Assembly: GCA_026393475.1 (NCBI GenBank)
Contig: JAPLAA010000003.1
Span: forward strand, 1-35,304
Direction: 5' to 3'
DNA: 35,304 bases
DNA from: Actinomycetota bacterium
GTDB lineage: Bacteria; Actinomycetota; Acidimicrobiia; Acidimicrobiales; Ilumatobacteraceae
Part shown: positions 1 through 7,638 of the stretch, in pieces
Numbering within the stretch: the first letter of the stretch is position 1
Layout of the letters: each line of letters opens with the position of its first letter
Made by a program: the position numbers and the translations under genes
The notes under the pieces: model-generated
Seen by the model: only the letters and a program-made list of their open reading frames with translations
Database searches by the model: none
Told to the model about the DNA's origin: nothing

Positions 1-149
1 CGCGCGGGTTCGGCAACGCCCGCTTCGTGCGCAACCTGTTCGAGACCGCGGTCGCCCACCAGGCGATGCGCATCGCCCCGCTCACCGACCCGAGCGACGA
101 ACAGCTCACCACCTTCACCGCGGTCGACATCGTCCCCGTCGACAACTGA
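1..149 (+). CDS. C-terminal end of CbxX/CfxQ-type AAA+ ATPase (partial)
   Basis: The frame is open from the window edge and ends at TGA 147-149, leaving about 49 residues. The visible sequence contains GFGNARFVRNLFETAVAHQA, which resembles the C-terminal lid helix of the CbxX/CfxQ AAA+ family (CbbX, and the EccA component of type VII secretion), where a GN(G/A)RxVRNxFExA motif carries the sensor-2 arginine. The final residues (LTTFTAVDIVPVDN) match the usual short tail after the lid. Walker motifs lie outside the window, so the substrate cannot be told. The next gene is separated by a GC-rich repeat tract and has its own likely promoter. The family is fairly secure; the specific role is not. 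Confidence 0.7.
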   Translation, partial: RGFGNARFVRNLFETAVAHQAMRIAPLTDPSDEQLTTFTAVDIVPVDN

Positions 150-150
150 C

Positions 151-201
151 CCGTCGACGACCGACCGCTCGACGACCGGCCCTTGGACGACCGGCCCGTC
201 G
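151..201. repeat. short imperfect tandem repeat, about 16-bp unit
   Basis: Three imperfect copies of a unit built around CGACGACCGRCC follow each other directly after the stop codon of the ATPase gene (about 155-169, 170-185 and 186-201). No coding potential is apparent. It is one of several GC-rich intergenic arrays in the window. Confidence 0.5.
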
Positions 202-273
202 AGGTCAGCCGACAACTCCGAGGGGGACCGCCGTTCACCGAGCGTGTGGCCGGTCGGGCGGAGGCGCTCGCAA

Positions 274-279
274 TAGGCT
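274..279 (+). promoter_or_regulatory. -10 hexamer TAGGCT, probable leaderless start
   Basis: TAGGCT fits the actinobacterial TANNNT -10 pattern and ends 7 nt before the GTG at 287. No Shine-Dalgarno sequence is present, so transcription probably begins at or next to the start codon. The same hexamer with the same spacing precedes the gene at 2537. No clear -35 is seen. Confidence 0.5.
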
Positions 280-286
280 CACCGCC

Positions 287-952
287 GTGGAACTCGTGCC
301 CGTGCTCATCGGCATCGCCGTGTGTGCGGGGGCAGTCGTGCTCGCGCTGCGTCTCCGGCCGTCCAAGCAGGCAGCGGGAAAGGGCGGCGGCGGCACGACA
401 CGGGTCGACCCGTTCGGTGTCGGCGAGCCCTGGCGCCGGCACGTCGCCGCGGCACAGTCGGCGCAGCGTCGGTTCGCCAAGATCGTCTCGACGATGAACC
501 CGGGCCCTCTGCGAAGCCGCATGGCCGAGATCGGTCGCCAGGTCGACCGCGGCGTCGACGAGTGCTGGCAGATCGCGAAGCACGGCGACCAGCTCGACGA
601 CACCATCCGCGGCCTCGACGGCGCCGGGCTGCGCGCCCGCCTCGAGCGGGCCACCGACGACGCCATGCGAACGTCGATCCAGTCGCAGCTCGACGCGGTC
701 GAGCGCATCCGCACCGCCCGCGACCTCACCGATCAGCGCCTCCACGGGCTGCAGACCCGACTCGGCGAACTGGTGAGCCAGGCGGCCGAGGTGTCCATCG
801 GCAGCGACACCACCGGTGACCTCGGCTCCGCCGTGGGCGATGTCGTGGTGCAACTGGAAGCGCTCCTCCAGGCCGTCGACGAGGTGAACACCACGGGCCG
901 CTCCCGAGGGTTCGAGGCGAACGGTCCGGGCACCGCGTCGCCCACCACGTGA
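287..952 (+). CDS. membrane-anchored coiled-coil protein of unknown function
   Basis: This 221-residue protein is not from a family I recognise. Residues 1-24 form one hydrophobic segment (VPVLIGIAVCAGAVVLALRL) that would act as an N-terminal membrane anchor with little outside. After it come a basic Gly-rich linker and a long, mostly helical charged region (about 60-200) with heptad-like spacing and many Arg, Asp and Gln residues, probably cytoplasmic coiled coil. The GTG start at 287 is chosen because a -10 hexamer lies 7 nt upstream. The stop codon overlaps the murJ start by 4 bp (GTGA at 949-952), so the two are translationally coupled and may work together at the membrane. That functional link is inference. 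Confidence 0.75.
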   Translation: MELVPVLIGIAVCAGAVVLALRLRPSKQAAGKGGGGTTRVDPFGVGEPWRRHVAAAQSAQRRFAKIVSTMNPGPLRSRMAEIGRQVDRGVDECWQIAKHGDQLDDTIRGLDGAGLRARLERATDDAMRTSIQSQLDAVERIRTARDLTDQRLHGLQTRLGELVSQAAEVSIGSDTTGDLGSAVGDVVVQLEALLQAVDEVNTTGRSRGFEANGPGTASPTT

Positions 953-2526
953 GCGACCTGCTCAAGAGCAACCTCGTCGTCGCGGTCGGCACGGCGCTGT
1001 CGCGCGTCACCGGCCTCGTCCGCGTCGCGGTGTTCGCGTTCGTGATGGGGCAGAGCGCGCTCACCGATGCGTACAACGGTGCCAACAACTCGCCGAACGC
1101 GATCTACGAACTGCTGCTCGGCGGCGTCCTGTCGGCATCGCTCGTGCCGTTGTTCACCCGCCACGCGGAGGACGACGACGACGACGCCACCTCGGCCGTG
1201 CTGAGCGTCGCCGTGCTCGCACTCACGGCGCTCACGGCGATCGCCGTCGCCTGTGCACCGCTCATCTTCCACCTGTTCTCGTTCGATGTCGCCGACGGCG
1301 TCGATCCCGCCGAGTACCGCGCGGTCGGCACGGCCCTCGCCCGCATCTTCCTGATCCAGATCTTCTTCTACGGCGTGAGCGCGCTGGCCAACGCACTCCT
1401 CCACGCGCGCCGGCGGTTCTTCGCGGCCTCGTGGGCGCCCGTGCTGTCGAACCTGGTGATCATCGCCTCGTTGCTGATGGTGCCCGCCACGGTCGACGGC
1501 CGCGAGCCCGAGCTGATCGAGGTGCTCACCAACGACCGCCTCCGGTGGACCCTCGGCATCGGCGCCACGGCGGGCATCGCGGTGATGGCTCTCGCGGTGC
1601 TCCCCGCGCTCACGCGGGCGAACGTGCCGTTGCACTTCAACCCCCAGTTCGGACATCCCGCCGTACGTCAGTTGTTGAAGCTCTCGGCCTGGACGTTCGG
1701 CTACGTCGCGGCCAACCAACTCGCGATCGTCGTCGTGCAGAACCTCGCCGAACCGGGCAGCGGCGCGCTCGACGCGTACTCGAAGGCGTACATCTTCTTC
1801 GTGCTCCCCCACGGCCTGCTCGCGATGTCGATCGTCACCACGTTCACCCCGGAGATGGCGCGCGCCGTCGCCCGCAAGGACAAGACGGCGTTCATCGACC
1901 GGACGTCGATGGGTGTACGGCTCGTCGCGTTGGCCACCTTTCCCGCCGCGGCCGGCATGTTCGTACTGCGGCGCCCGCTCATCGGCGTCACGCTCGACCA
2001 CGGCAACTTCGATGCCGGCGACGCGCTGCTCACCAGCCGCGCCCTTGCCGGCTTCTCGCTCGGCCTCGTCGGCTTCTCGGTCTACCTGTTCGTACTGCGG
2101 GCGTTCTACGCGCACACCGACGCGCGCACGCCGTTCGTCATCAACCTGTTCGAGAACGTCATCAACATCGTGCTCGCGATCGTGCTCGTCGGACGGTTCG
2201 GCGTGCTCGGCCTCGGCCTCGCGTTCGCGATCGCGTACCTGGTGTCGTCGGTGTGGGCGCTGCAGGTGCTCGCCTACAAGGTGCCCGGCTTCGCGTTCCG
2301 CCCGATCCTCGGCAGCCTCGCCCGGATGGCCCTCGCCGCGGTCGTGATGATGGAGGTGATGTGGGCAGTCGCCCATGTCGTCGGCGGCAACACCGGTATC
2401 GATGCGCTGCTCCGCGTGAGCGTCGCCGGCATCGCCGGCATCGCCGTCTACGTGGTCCTGCTCACGCTGCTCGGCGTGCAGGAGCTCACCCAGCTGCGGG
2501 ACCGCATCACAGCACGCTTCGCCTAG
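949..2526 (+). CDS. murJ: MurJ/MviN family lipid II flippase
   Basis: The 525-residue protein is strongly hydrophobic with about 13-14 membrane segments. It begins with the typical N-terminal pattern of the MOP/MviN family (VGTALSRVTGLVRVAVFAFVMG, then ALTDAYNGANNSPNAIYELLLGGVLSASLVPLF). MurJ moves the peptidoglycan precursor lipid II across the cytoplasmic membrane. Many actinobacterial MurJ proteins carry a C-terminal pseudokinase and extracellular domain; this one stops after the membrane core. The GTG start overlaps the preceding stop by 4 bp. The TAG stop at 2524 forms part of the likely -10 of the following PspA gene. The family call is secure; flippase activity is taken from the family. 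Confidence 0.9.
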   Translation: MSDLLKSNLVVAVGTALSRVTGLVRVAVFAFVMGQSALTDAYNGANNSPNAIYELLLGGVLSASLVPLFTRHAEDDDDDATSAVLSVAVLALTALTAIAVACAPLIFHLFSFDVADGVDPAEYRAVGTALARIFLIQIFFYGVSALANALLHARRRFFAASWAPVLSNLVIIASLLMVPATVDGREPELIEVLTNDRLRWTLGIGATAGIAVMALAVLPALTRANVPLHFNPQFGHPAVRQLLKLSAWTFGYVAANQLAIVVVQNLAEPGSGALDAYSKAYIFFVLPHGLLAMSIVTTFTPEMARAVARKDKTAFIDRTSMGVRLVALATFPAAAGMFVLRRPLIGVTLDHGNFDAGDALLTSRALAGFSLGLVGFSVYLFVLRAFYAHTDARTPFVINLFENVINIVLAIVLVGRFGVLGLGLAFAIAYLVSSVWALQVLAYKVPGFAFRPILGSLARMALAAVVMMEVMWAVAHVVGGNTGIDALLRVSVAGIAGIAVYVVLLTLLGVQELTQLRDRITARFA

Positions 2527-2529
2527 GCT
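2524..2529 (+). promoter_or_regulatory. -10 hexamer TAGGCT before the PspA gene
   Basis: TAGGCT overlaps the murJ stop codon and ends 7 nt before the ATG at 2537, where no Shine-Dalgarno is visible. The arrangement matches the hexamer at 274-279 and suggests a separate leaderless transcript for the stress gene. Confidence 0.5.
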
Positions 2530-2536
2530 GCCAGCC

Positions 2537-3307
2537 ATGTTCAAGGGACTCAAGAAGTGGTGGAAGTACCTCGGCGCGAAGTTCAACCGCAGCTTCGAGA
2601 AGAACGCCGATCCGGCCGTGCAGCTCGAGCAGGCGCTCACCGAGGCCCAGCAGCAGCACCGCAGGCTCAAGGAGCAGGCCGCCAACGTCATCGCGAGCCA
2701 GAAGCAGGCAGAGATCCGCCTCAACGGCAAGATGACCGAGCTCGAGAAGCTCAACGCCAACGCCCGTCAGGCCCTGATGATGGCCGCCGACGCGGAGAAG
2801 GCCGGCGATGCCGCGAAGGCCACGCAGTACACCACGGCCGCCGAGACGATCGCGAACCAGCTGATCCAGGTCGAGAAGGACGTCGAGAGCCTGAAGGCCA
2901 TGGTGATGGAGAGCACCCAGGCCTCCGATCAGGCCAAGGCCGCCGTCGCCCAGAACAGCCGCCTCCTCCAGGAGAAGCTCGCCGAGAAGAACAAGCTCCT
3001 CAGCCAGCTCGAGCAGGCGCGCATGCAGGAGGAGATGAACTCCGCCATGGCCCAGCTCAACGAGACCGTCGGCGACGACGTGCCCACGTTGAAGGAAGTG
3101 CAGGAGAAGATCGAGGCGCGCTACGCGAAGGCCAAGGCGACCGCCGAGCTCGGCGAGACCTCGGTGCAGAGCCGCATCCTCGAAGTCGAGCAGGCCACCG
3201 CCAACATCGAGGCGCAGAGCCGTCTCAGCCAGTTGCGTGCCGAGCTCGGTCTCGACAGCGCCGCGGCACCCGCTGCCGTCGAGCAGCCCAAGCCCGCCGA
3301 GGGCTGA
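2537..3307 (+). CDS. pspA: PspA/IM30 family membrane-stress protein
   Basis: The 256-residue protein is nearly all alpha-helix and charged coiled coil, as in the ESCRT-III-like PspA/Vipp1 family. The N-terminus (MFKGLKKWWKYLGAKFNRSFEKNADPAVQLEQAL) corresponds to the amphipathic helix followed by the family's conserved DPxxxLEQA-like segment. Three long helices follow to about residue 235, then a short Ala/Pro tail. PspA proteins coat and stabilise the inner membrane when its integrity or proton-motive force is disturbed. Its position directly after murJ places it beside envelope synthesis. A separate leaderless promoter is likely. No PspB/C or ClgR-like partner is visible. Confidence 0.85.
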   Translation: MFKGLKKWWKYLGAKFNRSFEKNADPAVQLEQALTEAQQQHRRLKEQAANVIASQKQAEIRLNGKMTELEKLNANARQALMMAADAEKAGDAAKATQYTTAAETIANQLIQVEKDVESLKAMVMESTQASDQAKAAVAQNSRLLQEKLAEKNKLLSQLEQARMQEEMNSAMAQLNETVGDDVPTLKEVQEKIEARYAKAKATAELGETSVQSRILEVEQATANIEAQSRLSQLRAELGLDSAAAPAAVEQPKPAEG

Positions 3308-3364
3308 TCACCCGGCACGCGAAATCGGTTCGCCCGGACGACCGCGATCGGTTCAGATGGGCCG

Positions 3365-3883
3365 ATGATCGCCGTCCGACGCATCAGACCCGACGAGGCC
3401 CGGGTGCTCCGGGCCGTCCGGCTGGCCGCACTCGCCGACACACCTGCTGCGTTCGGTTCGACGCTCGAACGTGAACTCGCCTTCGACGACACCGACTGGA
3501 CCGACCGCGCGATCGGCGGTTCGGCAGGCGATCAGCGGTGCACCTTCCTGGCCTGGCACGACGACGGTCGCGTCGTGGGCATCGTCGGTGGGTACCGCCT
3601 CGATCCCGCGGAGGGCGCACCGACGTCGCAGGCGGTCGACCTGGTGAGCATGTGGACCGATCCGGCGGTGCGACGAGCAGGCATCGGCGCGGCGCTCGTC
3701 GATGCGGTGATCGACTGGGCCCGCGCCGGCGGCGCCGCTCGAGTGGAGCTGTGGGTCACCAGAGGCAACGACCCGGCCCAGCGCCTCTACGAGTCGATGG
3801 GTTTCGTGGTGACCGGCGACCACCAGCCGCTGCCGTCGGATCCGTGCAAGGACGAGATCCGGATGGTGCTGACGCTCAGCTGA
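3365..3883 (+). CDS. GNAT family N-acetyltransferase
   Basis: This 172-residue protein has the full GNAT fold. Near its N-terminus is IRPDEARVLRAVRLAALADTPAAFGST, typical of the family's first strand and helices. Motif A follows as DLVSMWTDPAVRRAGIGAAL, with RRAGIG contacting the acetyl-CoA pyrophosphate. Motif B is RVELWVTRGNDPAQRLYESMGF. The enzyme should transfer an acetyl group to an amine, but the acceptor cannot be read from sequence. The ATG at 3365 lacks a convincing ribosome site. The 3' end overlaps the convergent proB gene by 8 bp inside a 12-bp palindrome. Confidence 0.85.
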   Translation: MIAVRRIRPDEARVLRAVRLAALADTPAAFGSTLERELAFDDTDWTDRAIGGSAGDQRCTFLAWHDDGRVVGIVGGYRLDPAEGAPTSQAVDLVSMWTDPAVRRAGIGAALVDAVIDWARAGGAARVELWVTRGNDPAQRLYESMGFVVTGDHQPLPSDPCKDEIRMVLTLS

Positions 3884-3885
3884 GC
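3874..3885. other. palindrome holding both stop codons of convergent genes
   Basis: GCTCAGCTGAGC is a perfect 12-bp palindrome. On the plus strand it gives the last Leu-Ser-stop of the GNAT gene, and on the minus strand the same Leu-Ser-stop ends proB. No T-run follows, so it is not an ordinary intrinsic terminator. Confidence 0.6.
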
Positions 3886-4961
3886 ACGACGAGGTCGTCG
3901 CGGTGGACGACCTCGTGGGCCATCTCGGCCGGCAGGTCGGCGGTGCGCCTGCCCTTGATGGCGCGCAGCGTTGCGGCGTCGCACAGCACCATGCCGCGGG
4001 CGATCACCGTGCCATCGGTGGCGCGCACCTCGACGATCGACTCCTCGTCGAAGGCGCCGCGCACGTCGATCACCCCGGCGGGCAGCAGCGACGTGCCCCG
4101 CTCGAGCAACGCCCGCCGCGCACCGTCGTCGACCGTGACCGACCCCTCGACCAGGCTGGCGAATCCGATCCAGAGCTTGCGTGCCGACAGCTTGCGGTCG
4201 TTGGGCATGAACGTGGTGCCGACGTCGAGATCGTTCGCCGCGTCGACCAGCACGTCGGGTCGCGCCGACGCGGCGATCACGGCACGCACGCCGCTGAACG
4301 ACGCCGTGCGGGCCGCGGCGAGCTTGGACGCCATGCCACCGCTCCCCCGGTTGGAGCCGGACTCACCGGCGCTCACCGACAGCAACGGGTCGTCGGCCGC
4401 CACGCGGGCGATCAGCGCCGCAGCCGGATCGGTGCGTGGATCACTGGTGTAGAGACCCGCGGTGTCGGTGAGCAGCACCAACAGGTCGGCGGCGAGGTTG
4501 TGGGCGACGAGCGCAGCGATCCGGTCGTTGTCGCCGTAGCGAATCTCGTCGTTCGCGATCGCGTCGTTCTCGTTGATGATCGGCACGCAGCCCAGTTCGA
4601 GCAGGCGGACCAGCGTCTGGCGAGCGTGCAGGTACTGGCGCCGATCGACGAAGTCGTGCGGGACGAGCAGCACCTGGGCGGCCACCACACCTCGCGAGCC
4701 GAGATGGCGGTTGTACACCTCCATCAGCCGGCTCTGCCCCGCCGCCGACAGCGCCTGCAACGTGGGCGTGTCGGTGGGACGCGCCGGGAGACCGAGTGCG
4801 GCCACACCGGCCGACACCGCGCCAGAGCTGACGACGACCACCTCGTGTCCGAGCGAGCGCACCTGCACGAGCTGCGCGCAGAGCGACTCGATCACGCGCT
4901 CGTCGATCACGCCGAGCTCGTCGGTGAGCGACGACGTGCCGATCTTCACGACGATGCGCAC
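3876..4961 (-). CDS. proB: Glutamate 5-kinase (proline biosynthesis)
   Basis: The 361-residue protein phosphorylates L-glutamate to glutamyl-5-phosphate, the first step of proline synthesis in the cytoplasm. It opens with the amino-acid kinase motif VVKIGTSSLTDE. It also carries the NENDAI substrate loop and the SNRGSGGMASKLAAA motif. The C-terminal part (about 270-361) has the size and GARRALLERGTSLLP pattern of the PUA domain found in full-length ProB. The start is GTG at 4961, with only 2 nt between it and the obgE stop, so translation is probably coupled. proA is not in the window. The gene converges on and overlaps the GNAT gene by 8 bp. Confidence 0.93.
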   Translation of the reverse strand: MRIVVKIGTSSLTDELGVIDERVIESLCAQLVQVRSLGHEVVVVSSGAVSAGVAALGLPARPTDTPTLQALSAAGQSRLMEVYNRHLGSRGVVAAQVLLVPHDFVDRRQYLHARQTLVRLLELGCVPIINENDAIANDEIRYGDNDRIAALVAHNLAADLLVLLTDTAGLYTSDPRTDPAAALIARVAADDPLLSVSAGESGSNRGSGGMASKLAAARTASFSGVRAVIAASARPDVLVDAANDLDVGTTFMPNDRKLSARKLWIGFASLVEGSVTVDDGARRALLERGTSLLPAGVIDVRGAFDEESIVEVRATDGTVIARGMVLCDAATLRAIKGRRTADLPAEMAHEVVHRDDLVVLS

Positions 4962-4963
4962 GT

Positions 4964-6214
4964 TCAGGTGCCTTGCTGGTACTCGAAGCTGAAGTCGGCG
5001 ATCCAGACGATGTCGCCGTCCATCGCACCCGCCTTGGCCAGCAGCTTGGGCACGTTGAGTCGCTCGAGCTGGAAGTCGATGTAGTTCATCGCGTCCGGCG
5101 TGCTGACGTCGTTGAGCGCGACGATGCGCTCGACCTGGCGTCCGACGAGTCGGAACTCGTGCTCGCCCATGCGCTCGACCATCGCACCTTCGGGCTGCGG
5201 CCGGATGATGACGATGCCCTCGCGGTCGGGCAGCGCCTGGCGGGCCTGGTCGACCAGCGTGGCCAACCGACCCACGAGCTCGCGGACGCCCTGGTGCGTG
5301 ATCGCCGAGATGGAGTCGCCGTCCCAGCCCTCTGCCATTCCCTCGGTCAGCATGTCGGCCTTGGTGCCGATCACGAGGCGGGGCCGTTCGAGCAGCTCGG
5401 GCTGATAGTCGCCGAGCTCACGCAGGAGGATCTCCTCCTGCTCCTTCGGACCGATGTCGTCGACGGGCGCGAGGTCGACCATCACGCACAGCACCCGCGA
5501 TCGTTCGATGTGACGCAGGAACTCGTGACCGAGGCCCTTGCCCTCGCTCGCGCCCTCGATGAGACCGGGGATGTCGGCCACGACGAAGTTGGTGTCGTTG
5601 TCGACCCGCACGACACCGAGGTTCGGCTCGAGCGTCGTGAACGGGTAGTTCGCGATCTTCGGGCGGGCTGCGCTGATGACGCTGATGAGCGTGCTCTTGC
5701 CCACGTTCGGGAACCCGACGAGCGCCACGTCGGCCATCAGCTTGAGTTCGAGGCGCAGCCAGCGGTCCTCACCGTGCTCGCCCTGTTCGGCGAAGGTCGG
5801 GGCACGGCGCTTGTTCGACCAGAACTTGGCGTTGCCGCGGCCACCGCGACCGCCGTGTGCCGCCAGCCAACGGTCGCCGTGGTTCGGCAGGTCGGCGAGC
5901 AGTTCGCCGGTGTACATGTCGAACGCGACGGTGCCCTCGGGAACGTGGATCTCGAGCGGCACACCGCGCTTGCCGTGCTGGTCCTTGCCCTTGCCGTGCA
6001 CCCCGCTGACCGCACGACGGTGCGGGTGGTCCTTGAACGCGATGAGCGACGACGTGTTGCGGTCGGCCACGAGCCAGACGTCGCCACCATCGCCACCATC
6101 GCCACCGTTCGGACCGCCGAACGCCTCCGGGCCCTCGCGTCGGAACGACACACAGCCGGCTCCGCCGTCACCACCACGCACGTTCAGTTGGACGTCGTCG
6201 ACGAAATTGCTCAT
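4964..6214 (-). CDS. obgE: Obg family GTPase ObgE/CgtA
   Basis: The 416-residue GTPase acts in 50S ribosome assembly and stress signalling. The Gly-rich Obg fold occupies about residues 1-158, including GGPNGGDGGDGGDVWL. The G domain follows: G1 GFPNVGKST at 167-175, switch region NYPFTTLEPNLGVV, G3 DIPG at 214-217. The G4 position reads TKAD (284-287), not the usual NKxD. An OCT-type C-terminal domain fits the last ~90 residues. The frame is open further upstream, but ATG 6214 (MSNFVDDVQL) is the conserved start and has GGAAG 8 nt before it. Obg normally follows rplU-rpmA; here it is separated from them by deo genes and a dNTPase gene. Confidence 0.94.
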   Translation of the reverse strand: MSNFVDDVQLNVRGGDGGAGCVSFRREGPEAFGGPNGGDGGDGGDVWLVADRNTSSLIAFKDHPHRRAVSGVHGKGKDQHGKRGVPLEIHVPEGTVAFDMYTGELLADLPNHGDRWLAAHGGRGGRGNAKFWSNKRRAPTFAEQGEHGEDRWLRLELKLMADVALVGFPNVGKSTLISVISAARPKIANYPFTTLEPNLGVVRVDNDTNFVVADIPGLIEGASEGKGLGHEFLRHIERSRVLCVMVDLAPVDDIGPKEQEEILLRELGDYQPELLERPRLVIGTKADMLTEGMAEGWDGDSISAITHQGVRELVGRLATLVDQARQALPDREGIVIIRPQPEGAMVERMGEHEFRLVGRQVERIVALNDVSTPDAMNYIDFQLERLNVPKLLAKAGAMDGDIVWIADFSFEYQQGT

Positions 6215-6296
6215 CGGTTGTTCTTCCGTTGCCCTTGGTTCGACTTCGTTCTTCAGTTCGATACAGGTCTCGAACGCCGCCGGAAGGCGACATCCC

Positions 6297-6302
6297 AGGC
6301 TA
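6297..6302 (-). promoter_or_regulatory. possible -10 (TAGCCT) for obgE-proB
   Basis: On the minus strand TAGCCT fits TANNNT and would give a 5' leader of about 75 nt before obgE, in keeping with obgE having a Shine-Dalgarno. No good -35 is seen. This is a weak call. Confidence 0.3.
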
Positions 6303-6357
6303 CCGGCAGCCTCCGCAGCCCCGACGGAGCCTTTCACCGCCGTCGGACACGCCCGTC

Positions 6358-6390
6358 GCACCCGACTCGCACCCGACTCGCACCCGCCGC
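6358..6390. repeat. three tandem 11-bp units
   Basis: GCACCCGACTC occurs twice in tandem (6358-6368, 6369-6379), followed by the related GCACCCGCCGC. The tract sits in the 220-bp divergent gap between obgE and the dNTPase gene. An 11-bp period is about one turn of the helix. Confidence 0.6.
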
Positions 6391-6419
6391 GGTGGCCCGC
6401 CGACGTGACACCCGTTCGG

Positions 6420-6425
6420 TACCCT
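6420..6425 (+). promoter_or_regulatory. -10 hexamer TACCCT before the dNTPase gene
   Basis: TACCCT ends 9 nt before the ATG at 6435 and no ribosome site lies between, so the transcript probably has almost no 5' leader. Confidence 0.4.
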
Positions 6426-6434
6426 GGCGTCACG

Positions 6435-7613
6435 ATGACCGATCAGCCCCTCACCCCTCGGGCGGCTGCACGCGAGGCCGACGGCGATCTCGCGGAACGT
6501 GCCGAGCGCGCCCGGAAGTGGGCGTCCACCATGGCCGGGCACACCGCCGACCACGGCGTGCGGCTCGCCCATGCCGACTCGTGGGCCGGCAGCGGCACGG
6601 CCGCGATCTTCCCCCGGGCCGAGCGCGAACTCCGCGAGGCCGAGCATCTCGCCGTGCTCGCCACCCGCGCCCACGGCCCCGGTGACCGTCTGGTCGACGA
6701 GGAACCCGACCAGTGGCGCACCTGCTTCGAACGCGACCGCGACCGCATCCTCCATGCCAGCGCCTTCCGCCGGTTGGCCGGCAAGACCCAGGTGTTCGTG
6801 TTCCCCGACGACCACCAGCGCACTCGGCTCACCCATGCGCTCGAGGTCGCCCAGGTCGCCACCTCGGTCGCCCAGGTGCTCGGCCTCAACGTGCCGCTCA
6901 CCGACGCGATCGCCCTCGGCCACGACTGCGGCCACGGGCCCGGCGGTCACGCCAGCGAGGACGCGCTCAGCCCGTACCTCGACGGTGGGTTCGACCATGC
7001 GGTGTGGGGAGCCGACGTCACACTGCGCTCGCTCAACCTGTGCATCGAGACGATCGACGGCATCCGCAACCACTCGTGGAGCCGCCCGGCACCGATGACG
7101 CCCGAGGGCGAGGTGGTGAGCTGGGCCGACCGCATCGCCTATGTGTGCCACGACTTCGAGGACGCGGTCGCCGCCGGCATCGTCAGCCTCGACATGCTGC
7201 CCGCCCTCGTGCGCGACCGGTGTGGGCTCATGCGCCGCGAGCAGCTGAGCGCGTTCATCGGCGCCATGATCGAGGCCTCCGCGATGTCGGGCCGCATCGG
7301 CATGACGGCACGCTTCGCCGAGGCGCTCGCCACCTTCCGGCAGTTCAACTACGAACACGTCTACCTCCGACCCGCGTCGGTCACCCAGGGGCAGGCCGTC
7401 ATCTCGATGCTGCGGGCGCTGGTCGAGCACTACGCCGATCGACCAAACTCCCTGCCCGATGTCGAAGGTGTCGACGCCGGCAGCGCCGAGGCGCTCCACG
7501 CAGCGGTCGCCTACGTCGGCGGGATGACCGACCGGTTCGCCTGCCGTCAGGCCGTCACCCTGCTCGGGTGGTCGGTCGACAAGCTGCCGCAGGGCATCGG
7601 CACCACCCCCTGA
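6435..7613 (+). CDS. dgt: Deoxyguanosinetriphosphate triphosphohydrolase-like HD protein
   Basis: The 392-residue protein belongs to the HD-domain dNTP triphosphohydrolases, which cut dNTPs to deoxynucleoside and triphosphate. Visible motifs are FERDRDRILHASAFRRLAGK with TQVF (about 98-121), the metal-binding RLTHALEVAQ (His134) and GHDCGHGPGGHASE (His163, Asp164), and the second-half segment SWADRIAYVCHDFEDAV with the closing HD-set aspartate. The frame is open well upstream, but ATG 6435 gives the family length and follows a -10-like hexamer. Dgt-like genes are often placed near dnaG; here it lies next to the deoC-deoA salvage genes, convergent with them. A shared role in deoxynucleotide balance is plausible inference. 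Confidence 0.88.
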   Translation: MTDQPLTPRAAAREADGDLAERAERARKWASTMAGHTADHGVRLAHADSWAGSGTAAIFPRAERELREAEHLAVLATRAHGPGDRLVDEEPDQWRTCFERDRDRILHASAFRRLAGKTQVFVFPDDHQRTRLTHALEVAQVATSVAQVLGLNVPLTDAIALGHDCGHGPGGHASEDALSPYLDGGFDHAVWGADVTLRSLNLCIETIDGIRNHSWSRPAPMTPEGEVVSWADRIAYVCHDFEDAVAAGIVSLDMLPALVRDRCGLMRREQLSAFIGAMIEASAMSGRIGMTARFAEALATFRQFNYEHVYLRPASVTQGQAVISMLRALVEHYADRPNSLPDVEGVDAGSAEALHAAVAYVGGMTDRFACRQAVTLLGWSVDKLPQGIGTTP

Positions 7614-7638
7614 GCGCCGGCGCGACGGTGGAACCGGG

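Noticed and set aside
6076..6110. 9-bp CGCCACCAT repeats as a regulatory array
   Set aside because: They encode the conserved glycine-rich GGDGGDGGD stretch of the Obg fold.
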